Shown here: positions 52,195-63,098 of the stretch, piece by piece
Layout: each line of letters opens with the position of its first letter
Position numbering within the stretch: position 1 is the first letter of the stretch
NCBI GenBank assembly: GCA_026014745.1
Contig: JAOZHS010000002.1
Coordinates: forward strand, 372,001-436,000
Direction: 5' to 3'
Origin: Candidatus Bathyarchaeota archaeon
GTDB lineage: Archaea > Thermoproteota > Bathyarchaeia > Bathyarchaeales > Bathycorpusculaceae
DNA: 64,000 nucleotides
Translations under genes and position numbers: made by a program
The notes under the pieces: generated by a model
Seen by the model: only the letters and a program-made list of their open reading frames with translations
Database searches by the model: none
What the model was told of the DNA's origin: nothing

Positions 52195-52315
52195 TAAATT
52201 CCTGCCTCAATACAGGCTAGAGGTGTGAACCCAAACATGCATTCAGTTATATTTATGTCAATTGCAGAAAACGACTTAACAGAAAAGCAACGGCAAAAAA
52301 CAGGATAAGGGACTG

Positions 52316-52888
52316 TTACTCGAGGGGGATTTCCCAGTAACTGATTATATCTCCCTTCACCCATTTACCGCCTAGACCGCGGACAACATCATTGATGTCA
52401 TCCCATTCAGCCTTCAAAAACTGCACAGGCTTCACCACGACTACATCGCCTTTTACAGTGAAGCTGAGGATTTTGCGCTGGTCAGGGCTGAACTCGTTTT
52501 CCATTTTTGCGGCATACCGGTTGATTGGTGGCTGGGTCAGGGACGGTCTTGCGACAGGAGGTTCAGGTTTAGCTTCTACTTTGGCGACTGGGGCAACTGG
52601 AGTCGGTGGAATTTCAGGCGCTACGACTGGAGCAGGAACATCTATGGTTGGGGTGGTTAAGACGGGTTCGGTGGGGGCTTCTAGTTTGTATTCAGGGGTA
52701 GGTTGGTTTTGAGGGGCGTCTTCGAAGGTAGCGCTATGGATAACGGCGGTGACTTGTTTTGTGTAGAGGTCTAGTTTTATGTCGAGAAGTTCCATGTCAG
52801 CAGGTAAGTTGGCGGCGAGAGAGGGCTTTTTTCCTTGCATTAGCTCGACGAGCGTTTCAGGGGTTAGTTTTATGGTTCGGATTTTCAT
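52316..52888 (-). CDS. Hypothetical protein with Pro-rich linker and conserved C-terminal domain
   Basis: The 190-aa protein has an N-terminal piece (MKIRTIKLTPETLVELMQGK) and LDIKLDLYTKQVTAVIHS strands. A long Pro/Val/Ala linker (about 65-125) leads to a C-terminal domain (about 130-190) with RKILSFTVKGDVVVVKPVQFLKAEWDDINDVVRGLGGKWVKGD. The latter has WD and GGKW elements and could bind nucleic acid or protein. No cysteine or membrane segment. I do not know the family. Confidence 0.6.
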   Translation of the reverse strand: MKIRTIKLTPETLVELMQGKKPSLAANLPADMELLDIKLDLYTKQVTAVIHSATFEDAPQNQPTPEYKLEAPTEPVLTTPTIDVPAPVVAPEIPPTPVAPVAKVEAKPEPPVARPSLTQPPINRYAAKMENEFSPDQRKILSFTVKGDVVVVKPVQFLKAEWDDINDVVRGLGGKWVKGDIISYWEIPLE

Positions 52889-52969
52889 TTATCCGTTCAC
52901 TGGGTTCTTTGTAGGTTAGGCGCTAACTTAAAAGTATTGGACAAGATTGTGGCAAAAGAAAAAAGATGG

Positions 52970-53596
52970 TTAAATGTTGGCTTGTTTTTTGCGTTTTCTC
53001 CATTCAGCGAATGTGCCTGAGTAGACGCCCCAGCTTTTGAGACGTGGCGTGATTGTTCGGAGCAGCGCGGGGCAAACGATTATTTGGACTGCGAAGTTGA
53101 GGGCGAAGGTGGCGGCGAGTACGAATAGGAAGGAGAAGTCTCCGATTAAGCTGAAGCCCAGTATTCCGATGTTGAAGAGGTAGGTGTATTGCCAAAGGAT
53201 GTAGGCGGTTCCTATGAAGAGGCTCAGGGCGTAAACTGCTATAAGGATGAGGAGGTTGCGTTTTGATTTGAGGTTTGCGACGTTTTGAGGGATAAGGAGC
53301 CAGTTTATTGAGAATATGATTAGGGCGGTGACTGATTCGACCCACGCGGCGTATGGTGGTACGGCTTCGACGTAGACGCCTCCTATGAAAGCGCCAATCA
53401 TGCTGCCGGCGAGTCCGTACCAGCCGAACCATAAGGGGAGGACGCCTAGCAGGACGGCGGGGAGGTATAAGACGGTGAAGCCGGGGAGCATGCCGGGGGC
53501 GGAGCCGTAGAATAGGATTGCGTAGAGGGCGGCGACGACGGCCATTATGGAGATTTGTTTTGCTTTACTTTGTTGTTGTATCATCGGGGGGTTCAA
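52970..53596 (-). CDS. ECF-transporter-S-like membrane protein
   Basis: The 208-aa protein has five or six helices. The start ISIMAVVAALYAILFYGSAPGM resembles S components of energy-coupling-factor importers, with a short Gly/Pro loop after helix 1 and GLAGSMIGAFIGGVYVEAVPPYAAWVESVTA in the middle. The substrate is unknown. The TTG at 53596 is listed; ATG 53584 is an alternative. An 18-bp perfect palindrome lies 58 bp upstream and may bind the regulator that senses the transported compound. Confidence 0.65.
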   Translation of the reverse strand: MNPPMIQQQSKAKQISIMAVVAALYAILFYGSAPGMLPGFTVLYLPAVLLGVLPLWFGWYGLAGSMIGAFIGGVYVEAVPPYAAWVESVTALIIFSINWLLIPQNVANLKSKRNLLILIAVYALSLFIGTAYILWQYTYLFNIGILGFSLIGDFSFLFVLAATFALNFAVQIIVCPALLRTITPRLKSWGVYSGTFAEWRKRKKQANI

Positions 53597-53653
53597 TCCA
53601 GGGTTGGGGTTTGAGGGCTTCCACGGGGTGAATGCATAAAAGGCTTATCGCCT

Positions 53654-53671
53654 GTATTACATATGTAATAC
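53654..53671. promoter_or_regulatory. 18-bp perfect palindrome (operator-like)
   Basis: GTATTACATATGTAATAC reads the same on both strands. It lies 58 bp before the transporter-like gene starting at 53596 and about 190 bp before the gene at 53865. It is a typical dimeric repressor site. Confidence 0.55.
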
Positions 53672-53864
53672 ACGATTAACTGTGCTTATAAAAGCCACAA
53701 AACCCCAAAATAACCAAGCTAAACAAAAAAATACAGCAAAACAAGACAAAAAGAAAAAGTCTCAGCCCATCTTAGTTTTGTCAGTAGCCTAAAAACTCAA
53801 ATGTTATATTAGTGGAGCCCCATATCGCCTAGGTACTCTGGCTGCTTAGGGAGTAGACCTAACT

Positions 53865-55217
53865 ATGAGTGCACCCACAAGCACTAAACAACCCAGTCAA
53901 GGAGTACTCTCCACTAAAACTCAAGCAATCGCCATAGGTTTAGTTTTAGCCATAATAGGCGCCTTAGTCTGCAATTCCTTTGCCAAAGACTCCCTAACAA
54001 ACTATGCAGGCTTTGGCATGATGCTAGCTGGTATAGGCATATTCATTTTGGCGATGTTTGCAACCGCCGCCGCAACTCTTCGAAACCGCACAAGCCACGC
54101 AGACCCCAACCTTCCAAAAATCCGCAGCCCAAACATGCTCTATCTTAGTGTTTGGTCACTTGGAGTCGGCGTATTCCTAACAGTCATAGGCTTTATGCTA
54201 AGCAACACCTACGCGAAATACACAATTCTAAACGACGTAGGCTATCAAATGCTGCTTGGCGGCTCGTTAGTCGCCCTCGTAGGCATAGCCGGCGCAATCG
54301 TATCAACTGGACAAATCAAGCGCCCCTCAAATCAGCCCCTCACCCAACAGCAACAACAAAAAATGTACCATATAGAAATCCAGAAAAGCCAACTGATGGG
54401 CCAAATAACCCTCGCTGCAGGCGTTGCAATAACCATCGCGGGCTACTTTGTTGCAGGTAACTACGCTAAAGAGACAATCGAAAACTATGCAGGATTTGGC
54501 ACGCTACTAATCGGCATAGCCATCTTAAGCGTCGGAGTATCCCAAACTGTCGCTATGTTTCTAAGGAACCGCTGGAACCTCATGGAATACTGCGCAAGCG
54601 AAGACCAACCCAGAGTAATGTTAGGAAGCATCTGGGCAATCAGCATCGGAGCAATGCTAGTCATCGACGGTTCTCTAATCGCAAGCTCCTACGCCAAAAA
54701 CACAATCATGAATTACGCGGGCTTTGGAATGCTACTAGCGGGTACAGCGGTTTTTGTTTACGGTATGTTTGTAACGGCTCGACTCTCAGCCATGTCCGCA
54801 ATGGGGTACATTTCAAGCAAAAGAGCGCTACCCAAAACAGCCGACAACTGTGAACCAAAACCGAAAATAGACCTCACAAAACGCCTGCAAGACTTCGGCA
54901 AAAACTTGGTTAAAACAAGCGCTATCCTAAACCTCGCAGGCGTCATGTTCTCCATTGGCTTGCTCTTCTTCAGCCTATGGCAACTAGACTTAATCGTTAG
55001 TGGACCCGTGTGGTGGGAATCAAGCGCAGGAGGTGCGGGTTGGAGTTGGCCAGGGCCAGGCGCCTATGCTAATGACTACTTCCAATGTTTTATTTGGAAA
55101 ACCACAATCGGACAAGCTTACGACACCCTGTTCATGCTGGTATTTATTTCATTCATTGTGTTGTTTGCTAGCGCGTTCTTCTGGCCACGGTTCCGAAATA
55201 AACAACCTGAAAATTAA
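53865..55217 (+). CDS. Four-repeat membrane protein
   Basis: The 450-aa protein is built from four repeats of about 85-95 residues, each with two helices and the motif (S/N)xYAKxTIxNYAGFGMLLxG: SFAKDSLTNYAGFGMMLAG, NTYAKYTILNDVGYQMLLGG, GNYAKETIENYAGFGTLLIG, and SSYAKNTIMNYAGFGMLLAG. A C-terminal part adds two more helices flanking a Trp/Gly-rich loop (VWWESSAGGAGWSWPG). It looks like a duplicated helical hairpin, perhaps forming a ring or sensor. I do not recognise it. A leader hairpin AGGTACTC/GAGTagACCT sits just before the start. Confidence 0.65.
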   Translation: MSAPTSTKQPSQGVLSTKTQAIAIGLVLAIIGALVCNSFAKDSLTNYAGFGMMLAGIGIFILAMFATAAATLRNRTSHADPNLPKIRSPNMLYLSVWSLGVGVFLTVIGFMLSNTYAKYTILNDVGYQMLLGGSLVALVGIAGAIVSTGQIKRPSNQPLTQQQQQKMYHIEIQKSQLMGQITLAAGVAITIAGYFVAGNYAKETIENYAGFGTLLIGIAILSVGVSQTVAMFLRNRWNLMEYCASEDQPRVMLGSIWAISIGAMLVIDGSLIASSYAKNTIMNYAGFGMLLAGTAVFVYGMFVTARLSAMSAMGYISSKRALPKTADNCEPKPKIDLTKRLQDFGKNLVKTSAILNLAGVMFSIGLLFFSLWQLDLIVSGPVWWESSAGGAGWSWPGPGAYANDYFQCFIWKTTIGQAYDTLFMLVFISFIVLFASAFFWPRFRNKQPEN

Positions 55218-55235
55218 AGGGCACAATATCTGAAG

Positions 55236-55601
55236 TTAGTCAGCGGGCACTTTCATTTCAAGCAGGTCTAAGTCTGATTGCAAGGTTCGGTGCTGAGCTT
55301 CAAGAAAAGTTGGTTGCTTAGGAAAAAACACTTGACTTTTACCCTCCCGCCGTTTATCCAACAATCCCATGGCGTGCATTTCGTTGAGGTTTTTGCTTTC
55401 GAAAGCTCTTGCGCGCCCAGTCACGCGACTTAGTTGAGTTGCAGTTGCACAGCCAAGTTTGGTTAGAGCCATAAAAGTGGGCAGAAATCTGTGGGATACC
55501 TGAATCTGTACCTGGGGCATGGCGTTTACTTTGGCGTCGATAGCGTCTAGTTTTTTTAGGATACGGTCTAAAGTTAAACCGATTTGAAACATGTTCTTCA
55601 T
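55236..55601 (-). CDS. Winged-helix regulator, MarR-like
   Basis: The protein is 121 aa from ATG 55601 (AGGTAG upstream; frame open to 55640). A coiled-coil start (LDRILKKLDAIDAKV) precedes a winged helix: FLPTFMALTKLGCATATQLSRVTGRARAFESKNLNEMHAMGLLDKRREGKSQVFFP. It is likely a DNA-binding repressor. It converges on the four-repeat membrane gene, and the PadR gene lies upstream on the same strand. Target unknown. Confidence 0.7.
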   Translation of the reverse strand: MKNMFQIGLTLDRILKKLDAIDAKVNAMPQVQIQVSHRFLPTFMALTKLGCATATQLSRVTGRARAFESKNLNEMHAMGLLDKRREGKSQVFFPKQPTFLEAQHRTLQSDLDLLEMKVPAD

Positions 55602-55760
55602 TGTTCCGCTACCTAAAGAAAACATTAAAAAATAAAACATTAGAATAATGTTGTAGCTTCGGAATTGGAAGGGCTATCACTCAGGCGTTTAGCCTTTAGT
55701 TTTTGTTGTGACTTTATGTTCTGACCTGTTTTTTTGGCTCAGAGGGCGTTTATTTGGTTT

Positions 55761-56114
55761 TTATCTGAATTTTGTGTTGACAGAAACTGTGTTTCTTAAA
55801 AAGTCCTGAAGAGGTTCATAGGCTCGCAACAGTTTGGTTGTATCGCGGTTTTCTGTTATTCGATATACCCGTTTGTTGCCGATCAGGAAGCCTTCAATCA
55901 GGTTTTCTCTCTCCATGGCATAGAGAGTCCCATAGACTGTGCCTGAACTGAGTGAAACACCGAACCTTTTTTGGAGGTATGCCATCACATCGTAGCCGCT
56001 CATCATACCCTTCTTAATTTCGTTTAAGATGAGTATGTCCATAAAGTCCCTGACAACCCTCTTTTTTAGGTCCGTTGTGACGGACAAAAAAATCACCATA
56101 ACATTTAGGTACAC
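55761..56114 (-). CDS. PadR-family transcriptional regulator
   Basis: The 117-aa protein has a classic PadR winged helix: DFMDILILNEIKKGMMSGYDVMAYLQKRFGVSLSSGTVYGTLYAMERENLIEG and the wing FLIGNKRVYRITENRD. Its C-terminal dimer helix is short. The start may be the internal Met at 56099. PadR proteins sense small phenolics or drugs in other organisms; here the ligand and target are unknown. Confidence 0.85.
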   Translation of the reverse strand: MYLNVMVIFLSVTTDLKKRVVRDFMDILILNEIKKGMMSGYDVMAYLQKRFGVSLSSGTVYGTLYAMERENLIEGFLIGNKRVYRITENRDTTKLLRAYEPLQDFLRNTVSVNTKFR

Positions 56115-56183
56115 AAAACAATATATTTATTGTCACGCCACGGAGTATTCGAAATCCGAATATGCAACAACTTTTAAATCCTA

Positions 56184-56198
56184 CTCGTTCTAAACGAG
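56184..56198. promoter_or_regulatory. CTCGTT/AACGAG inverted repeat
   Basis: CTCGTTCTAAACGAG has 6-bp arms and a 3-nt centre. It lies between the PadR gene and the small ORF at 56237, just after a TATA-like CTTTTAAATCC. It is a candidate operator for PadR autoregulation. Confidence 0.4.
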
Positions 56199-56236
56199 AT
56201 AATTAGCTACAACAGCCCAAAGACGGTTGCCCAGAC

Positions 56237-56395
56237 ATGCCCAAAAAATTGCTTCTAGAAATTAGCCTCATCCAAGAAAGCGAAAACACGCCAAACAACC
56301 AAATCATAAAAGAGATCAGCGAAGACATCAAAACTGGCAGATGCATTATCCCTTGGTGTAGCTCGGAACTAAAAATAATCCAAGTGGCCGAGTAA
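56237..56395 (+). CDS. Small hypothetical protein
   Basis: The 52-aa ORF (MPKKLLLEISLIQESENTPN at the start) is charged and has IKEISEDIKTGRCIIPWCSSELKIIQVAE at the end, with two Cys and a Trp. Codon use matches neighbouring plus-strand genes. It follows the inverted repeat at 56184 and a TATA-like box. The reverse strand has a longer frame, but its composition is less protein-like. Function is unknown; the call is tentative. Confidence 0.45.
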   Translation: MPKKLLLEISLIQESENTPNNQIIKEISEDIKTGRCIIPWCSSELKIIQVAE

Positions 56396-56522
56396 CATCC
56401 TAACTGATTATGCACAGCCTATGTGTCAAGCGGAGATAGATCTAAAATATTTTTGGTAGAAAAGGCGTCCGTGCAATAGAGTATTTTATAAAAATTGTTT
56501 TAGGCAGTTAACCGAGTGCCTT

Positions 56523-56675
56523 TTGCACCAAAACCCTGTTGACAAGTTGTTAAGTCAATTAGAAGAGGAAATTGGTGAGTCTGTTCCTACTCCAACGGTC
56601 AAGAAAACCCCGACGAAAGGGAGAGGGGCTCCTCAACCGCTTCACAGGCTCTCCTCACCAACACACAAGCACTAA
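56523..56675 (+). CDS. Possible small ORF (tentative)
   Basis: A frame from TTG 56523 encodes about 50 aa with DKLLSQLEEEIGESVPTPTV followed by a basic Lys/Pro/Arg tail. A TATA-like TTTTATAAA lies about 35 nt upstream, but no ribosome binding site is seen. The acidic helix and basic tail look protein-like. It accounts for most of the 56396-56742 gap, in which I see nothing else. Confidence 0.3.
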   Translation: MHQNPVDKLLSQLEEEIGESVPTPTVKKTPTKGRGAPQPLHRLSSPTHKH

Positions 56676-56719
56676 TCTGGTTGATTTAAACTTATGCAAA
56701 AAGCAATACTGATTATTGA

Positions 56720-59163
<2,444 letters not shown>

Positions 59164-59300
59164 TTTTTGTCCTCTTTTTTATGATTTATTAGCGTTACCA
59201 AGATAAGCGCTAATAATCATTATGAAATGGAAAACAACACGAGCGATCAACAGTTTTATCGAATAAAAATACTTATTTTGAATCAGTTACAACAAAACGC

Positions 59301-59810
59301 TTAGGGACGTGGTCGTTTAAAGAGTTCTTGCCGCCACTTTTCCTCCCAACTCGACCACCCCGTCTTCACCAAACCCTCACGCAAATTCGGCATCTCCGCT
59401 ACCCAATCCAAAAAACCCCAAAACCGCTGCTTCTCTTTCAATAACTCCTCAGGTACACCTTTTTCAACGCACCACCGAACAAACGCTGCCTCAACCATTC
59501 CATGCAGGTCACCCGTAGACTCCACCACCTGAACCTTAAACCCAAACTTATCCAACCGCTCAACAACACTAGAAAGAACATACTCAGAACTGACCTTAAT
59601 GCAGGTATCTTCGTCGGGCTGCATAACAGAGACGATTTCGTCGGCAATTTTGGCGGCGTCTTGGAGGTATTTTTTGTTTTGAAAGTTTGGAGGCTGAAAT
59701 GATGTGACGGAGATTCGGCGTTCCATAAGCATAGGGTTGGGGGGTTTTAGGGCTCCGACTACCACGCCTAAGAGCAGGTCACTCCAGCCTGCAGCGTCAA
59801 TCAGAATCAT
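59301..59810 (-). CDS. Hypothetical protein with possible RNase H-like fold
   Basis: The protein is 169 aa from ATG 59810 (AGGAAAA upstream); the frame is open to GTG 59852. It begins MILIDAAGWSDLLLGVVVGAL, where an Asp ends strand one, then a second strand ERRISVTSF, VQVVESTGDLHGMVEAAFVRW later, and a Trp-rich helical end. The order strand-Asp, strand, strand, Asp-helix is reminiscent of RNase H-like nucleases, but this is a weak inference. It is monocistronic and divergent from the malate dehydrogenase gene. Confidence 0.5.
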   Translation of the reverse strand: MILIDAAGWSDLLLGVVVGALKPPNPMLMERRISVTSFQPPNFQNKKYLQDAAKIADEIVSVMQPDEDTCIKVSSEYVLSSVVERLDKFGFKVQVVESTGDLHGMVEAAFVRWCVEKGVPEELLKEKQRFWGFLDWVAEMPNLREGLVKTGWSSWEEKWRQELFKRPRP

Positions 59811-59983
59811 TTTTCCTGGGAGATAACAGTCCAGCGCCAAACCAAATCCCACAGTCTATTATTCTTGCAGGATTGCTTAATATTTAACGCAGAAAACCGG
59901 AGATTTGCATGTAAAAGGGGAAGTTTTAGGTTTTGGATAGCTTTAATTGGATGAGTTGATTTTGTATCTTGGGGGCTTTTAGG

Positions 59984-60958
59984 ATGAAAACAACTGCAAC
60001 AAAAGTCGCCATTGTCGGCGCAGGTTTTGTAGGAACAACCTTCGCATATTCCCTGCTTATCCGCGGGATAGCGCCTGAAATTGTTCTAATTGACACCGAT
60101 AAAGATAGAGCCGAAGGAGAAGCAATGGATTTGAGTCACGGATTACCCTTTGTGGGACCCGTGAAACTGTGGGCAGGGGATTACCCCGACTGCAAAGACG
60201 CAGACATCGTAGTTATAACAGCGGGTGCAGCAAGAAAAGCGGGGCAATCTCGCCTTGAATTGGCGGCACAAAATTATGCGCTCATGAAAGACATAATCCC
60301 CAACGTAACCAAACACAACAAAGAAGCCATCCTTCTTATGGTAACCAACCCCCTAGACGTCATGACATACACGGCGCTGAAGCTTTCAGGATACCCTCAA
60401 ACCAAAGTAATTGGCAGCGGAACCGTCTTAGACACGGCACGGCTGCGTTTTGCACTCAGCGAATATTTAGACGTAGACCCCCGAAACGTTCATTCCTATA
60501 TCATCGGAGAACACGGTGACAGTGAAGTCCCAGTCTGGAGCTTAGCCACAGTCGCGGGTATGCGCCTTAAAGAGTACTGTCCACTCTGCAATATTCCATA
60601 CGACCCAAATTACTTCGATGAACTCTTCATTAAAGTGCGAGACGCAGGCAAAGAAGTCATCCGACGCAAAGGACGAACCAATTACAGTATCGGCTTAAGC
60701 TTAACCCGAATCGTTGAAAGCATCATCCGTAACGAAAACTCGATTTTAACGGTTTCCTGTTACCTTGAAAACTATCATGGCGTAAGCGATGTATGTTTGA
60801 GTGTGCCGGCTGTTGTTAATCGGGATGGAATCCGAAAAATAATAGACCTACCGCTAACTTCCAGAGAAGAGACCGCTTTTCAGCGGTCCGCTGAGGCAGT
60901 CAAGGAAATCAACAAGTCAGTTGGCTTAGCACCCAAGATAGATTTAGCAGCAACATAG
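59984..60958 (+). CDS. LDH-family malate dehydrogenase
   Basis: The protein is 324 aa from ATG 59984 (frame open from TTG 59969). It has GAGFVG at 12-17 and Asp37 for NAD, catalytic His177 in IIGEHGDSEVP, and DTARLR for substrate. At the specificity position (102 in LDH numbering), within AARKAGQSR, lies Arg84, six residues before Arg90. Lactate dehydrogenases have Gln there; Arg is typical of malate dehydrogenases. It is therefore predicted to interconvert oxaloacetate and malate in an incomplete or reductive TCA path, although overall likeness to L-lactate dehydrogenase is strong. It is a single gene. Confidence 0.85.
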   Translation: MKTTATKVAIVGAGFVGTTFAYSLLIRGIAPEIVLIDTDKDRAEGEAMDLSHGLPFVGPVKLWAGDYPDCKDADIVVITAGAARKAGQSRLELAAQNYALMKDIIPNVTKHNKEAILLMVTNPLDVMTYTALKLSGYPQTKVIGSGTVLDTARLRFALSEYLDVDPRNVHSYIIGEHGDSEVPVWSLATVAGMRLKEYCPLCNIPYDPNYFDELFIKVRDAGKEVIRRKGRTNYSIGLSLTRIVESIIRNENSILTVSCYLENYHGVSDVCLSVPAVVNRDGIRKIIDLPLTSREETAFQRSAEAVKEINKSVGLAPKIDLAAT

Positions 60959-61020
60959 TTTACACAGCGTTTGAGTAAAAGCGTAAATGTTATAACAAAA
61001 CATAGCCACAGCTAAATTCG

Positions 61021-61749
61021 ATGACAAACCCAGGTTTTAGTCAAATAAATCCTCAAACCAAAGCCAAAATAAAACTGGCCACGTTGGTTGTCGTTGTAAC
61101 CCTGCTTGTCGCAGTCTTCATGTACTACTTTACTCCCAAACAGTTTCGCTATGACAATTGGACATTTGTCATCTTCAACATCGTGCTCTTCAGCTTGTTC
61201 TTGTTGTTTGCTACTTCCCGCAAAAAACTCAACCGCCTCCCTAACAGCGTCTACGTTGCCTTCATTGTCGCCTTATTCGCCGAAATGTATGGCATACCCC
61301 TAACCATGTACTTCTTCATGGGTTTCTTCGGATACATGGACATCTTCAGCCTCGAATTTCTAATCACCCAAATAACTGGCCAAACACCTTTCTACATCTT
61401 CTACAACTCCTACGTGTTCCCATTCTCCAAAATTATAATCGGAATCGGCATATTACTGGTGATTTTTGGGTGGTACCAAATCTTTGCAGCCAAAGGCGAA
61501 CTCGTCACCACCGGCCTCTACAAGTACATTCGCAACCCCCAATACGTCGGCTTTCTGCTTATAACGGGCGGATTGAACATTCAATGGTTAACTATTATCA
61601 CAACAGCGCTATGGCCAGTCCTTGCAGTCCTGTATTATCGGCTGTCTAAGATTGAGGAAAAAGAATCTGAAGCCAGATATGGCGAAGCATTCTTGGAATA
61701 CAAGCGGAAAACACCAGCGTTCATTCCTCGCATAAAATTCAGAAAATAA
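61021..61749 (+). CDS. PEMT/ICMT-like membrane methyltransferase
   Basis: The 242-aa protein has about six membrane helices. The C-terminal part has the SAM-binding signature of isoprenylcysteine/phospholipid methyltransferases: GLYKYIRNPQYVGFLLI, then RLSKIEEKESEARYGEAFLEYKRKTPAFIP. It may methylate a lipid or isoprenoid-linked thiol. The substrate cannot be read. A U-tract terminator follows directly. Confidence 0.8.
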   Translation: MTNPGFSQINPQTKAKIKLATLVVVVTLLVAVFMYYFTPKQFRYDNWTFVIFNIVLFSLFLLFATSRKKLNRLPNSVYVAFIVALFAEMYGIPLTMYFFMGFFGYMDIFSLEFLITQITGQTPFYIFYNSYVFPFSKIIIGIGILLVIFGWYQIFAAKGELVTTGLYKYIRNPQYVGFLLITGGLNIQWLTIITTALWPVLAVLYYRLSKIEEKESEARYGEAFLEYKRKTPAFIPRIKFRK

Positions 61750-61770
61750 CTTCTCCTTTTCTTTTTTTAG
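61750..61770 (+). terminator. U-tract terminator
   Basis: Directly after the methyltransferase stop: CTTCTCCTTTTCTTTTTTTAG, a typical archaeal transcript end. Confidence 0.5.
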
Positions 61771-61843
61771 GTCGCTTGTAGTGACAGGGTGCTTACACAC
61801 ATCTTTATTAGATTTCTCTAGCTGCCTTTTGAGGGTGATTTGT

Positions 61844-61963
61844 ATGCATCATTACAGGAAGTCTCTGGTTGTTGCAGGCATTGGGGCTGTCATGGCGGCT
61901 GTAGGTTTAGGAATGTTTGTGAAGGCTAAAAAAGAAGAAAAACACCACTGCTGCTGCAGATAA
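61844..61963 (+). CDS. Single-pass mini membrane protein with CCC tail
   Basis: The 39-aa protein has one hydrophobic helix with glycines (VVAGIGAVMAAVGLGMFV), a basic stretch KAKKEEKHH and a final CCCR. GAGGGTGAT lies upstream of the ATG. The His-His-Cys-Cys-Cys end could bind metal or carry a lipid. It is below the usual length for annotation, but its composition is convincing. Function is unknown. Confidence 0.55.
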   Translation: MHHYRKSLVVAGIGAVMAAVGLGMFVKAKKEEKHHCCCR

Positions 61964-62039
61964 CTAACAACTCCGCAGCCTCCAATGTGCGGAGTAATTG
62001 GGCATAAACTAAATACCTTAAAGCATGTTACGTTTGGGT

Positions 62040-62891
62040 ATGGCATACCAGCCAAGGATAAATTCGCCTCGACGCAGCCCAAATGAATTCAAAAAGCCAC
62101 TTCGAGAGAGGCGTAAAGACAAAAAACGCAGCCCCCGCCACAACCCGTCCCTCGAAGAGAAGCTTACTCCAAGTGTGCGTGACGTATCCGAGGCTACGCT
62201 TAAGCGGCTGCATACGTTGGGTAACCAAAAATTTGGTTCCTCCCCTTTTAGCCAACATTTCGACCGCTGGATAACCATAGTTGAGATTGTCATTGCAGAG
62301 TTTGAAGCCCACCCAAACATCACGGTTGACGAGCAATATGTAAAGGAGCGTGAGCAGGCGCTCGCAGTCATAAAGCTGCAGTTAGAAGAACGCCGTAAAA
62401 AAGAGGCTACTCTGGAACAGGAAATAAAAAACCTCGCCGACTGCAAAATCAACATCAAAAAAATCAACGCCGAATACGCCAAACACGCCAGCACCATTAG
62501 GGCTCGAAAAAGAAGCAAACTAAAACGTCTCTACGCGACCGTTGAGGATCTCAAAAAGGAGCAAGAAATGATTGTTCAACTAAAGGCGGGCTTTTTCCGA
62601 GGACTCTCCAAAAAGGAGAAGGAACAAAAAGAAGTAGCCATTGCTCAGCAGATAGATGAGAAACAGCGGGCGCTGGAGCTAGTTTTGTTAGAGTATTCTG
62701 TTGCCCAAAAAACGCTTCGGGAAGAGTATGAGAGAAAAAGGGAACCCGAAGTGGAGCAAATGAAGGTTTTCCGCAAAAACGTAGAAAGCCTTGAGACGGA
62801 TGGTTCTTTGGAGGAGCGCTGGTTTGCCTGTGAAGCCCTCATTGACGCGGTTAACTCTTTTCTGCAGAGAAGCACCCTCAAACCGAATTAA
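62040..62891 (+). CDS. Coiled-coil protein
   Basis: The protein is 283 aa from ATG 62040 (frame open from 62025). A basic, Pro/Arg-rich head (about 1-45: RRSPNEFKKPLRERRKDKKRSPRH) precedes a conserved-looking folded part (50-95) with FSQHFDRWITIVEIVIAEFEAHP, then a long coiled coil (about 95-245) of Lys/Glu heptads, and a closing WFACEALIDAVNSFL helix. No membrane helix. It could be a structural or nucleic-acid-associated scaffold. Family not recognised. Confidence 0.62.
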   Translation: MAYQPRINSPRRSPNEFKKPLRERRKDKKRSPRHNPSLEEKLTPSVRDVSEATLKRLHTLGNQKFGSSPFSQHFDRWITIVEIVIAEFEAHPNITVDEQYVKEREQALAVIKLQLEERRKKEATLEQEIKNLADCKINIKKINAEYAKHASTIRARKRSKLKRLYATVEDLKKEQEMIVQLKAGFFRGLSKKEKEQKEVAIAQQIDEKQRALELVLLEYSVAQKTLREEYERKREPEVEQMKVFRKNVESLETDGSLEERWFACEALIDAVNSFLQRSTLKPN

Positions 62892-62903
62892 GTCGGACTA
62901 AGG

Positions 62904-63098
62904 TTAATCGTCAAAGATGAATAGGTCGTCGAGGGTGGTGTTTAGGGCTTTGGCGATGTCGTGGGCAAGTTTAATGGAGGGGTTGTATTCGCCTTTTTCT
63001 ATGAAGAGGATGGTTTCGCGGCGGACGCCTACTTTTCGGGCAAGGTCCTCTTGGGTAAGGTTGTAGCGTGCCCTGAACTCTTTAATTTTGGTTCTCAA
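62904..63098 (-). CDS. XRE-type HTH regulator
   Basis: The 64-aa single HTH domain has [56 protein letters not shown]. This is the small Cro/YgzD-type regulator found beside DUF2178 or similar membrane proteins. It starts at TTG, which overlaps the TGA of the upstream gene. The pair is probably an autoregulated membrane-signal unit. Confidence 0.9.
   Translation of the reverse strand: MRTKIKEFRARYNLTQEDLARKVGVRRETILFIEKGEYNPSIKLAHDIAKALNTTLDDLFIFDD

Noticed and set aside
56203-56415. 70-aa minus-strand frame antisense to the ORF at 56237
   Set aside because: Less protein-like composition, no promoter or ribosome binding site; the plus-strand reading is preferred, though with modest confidence.
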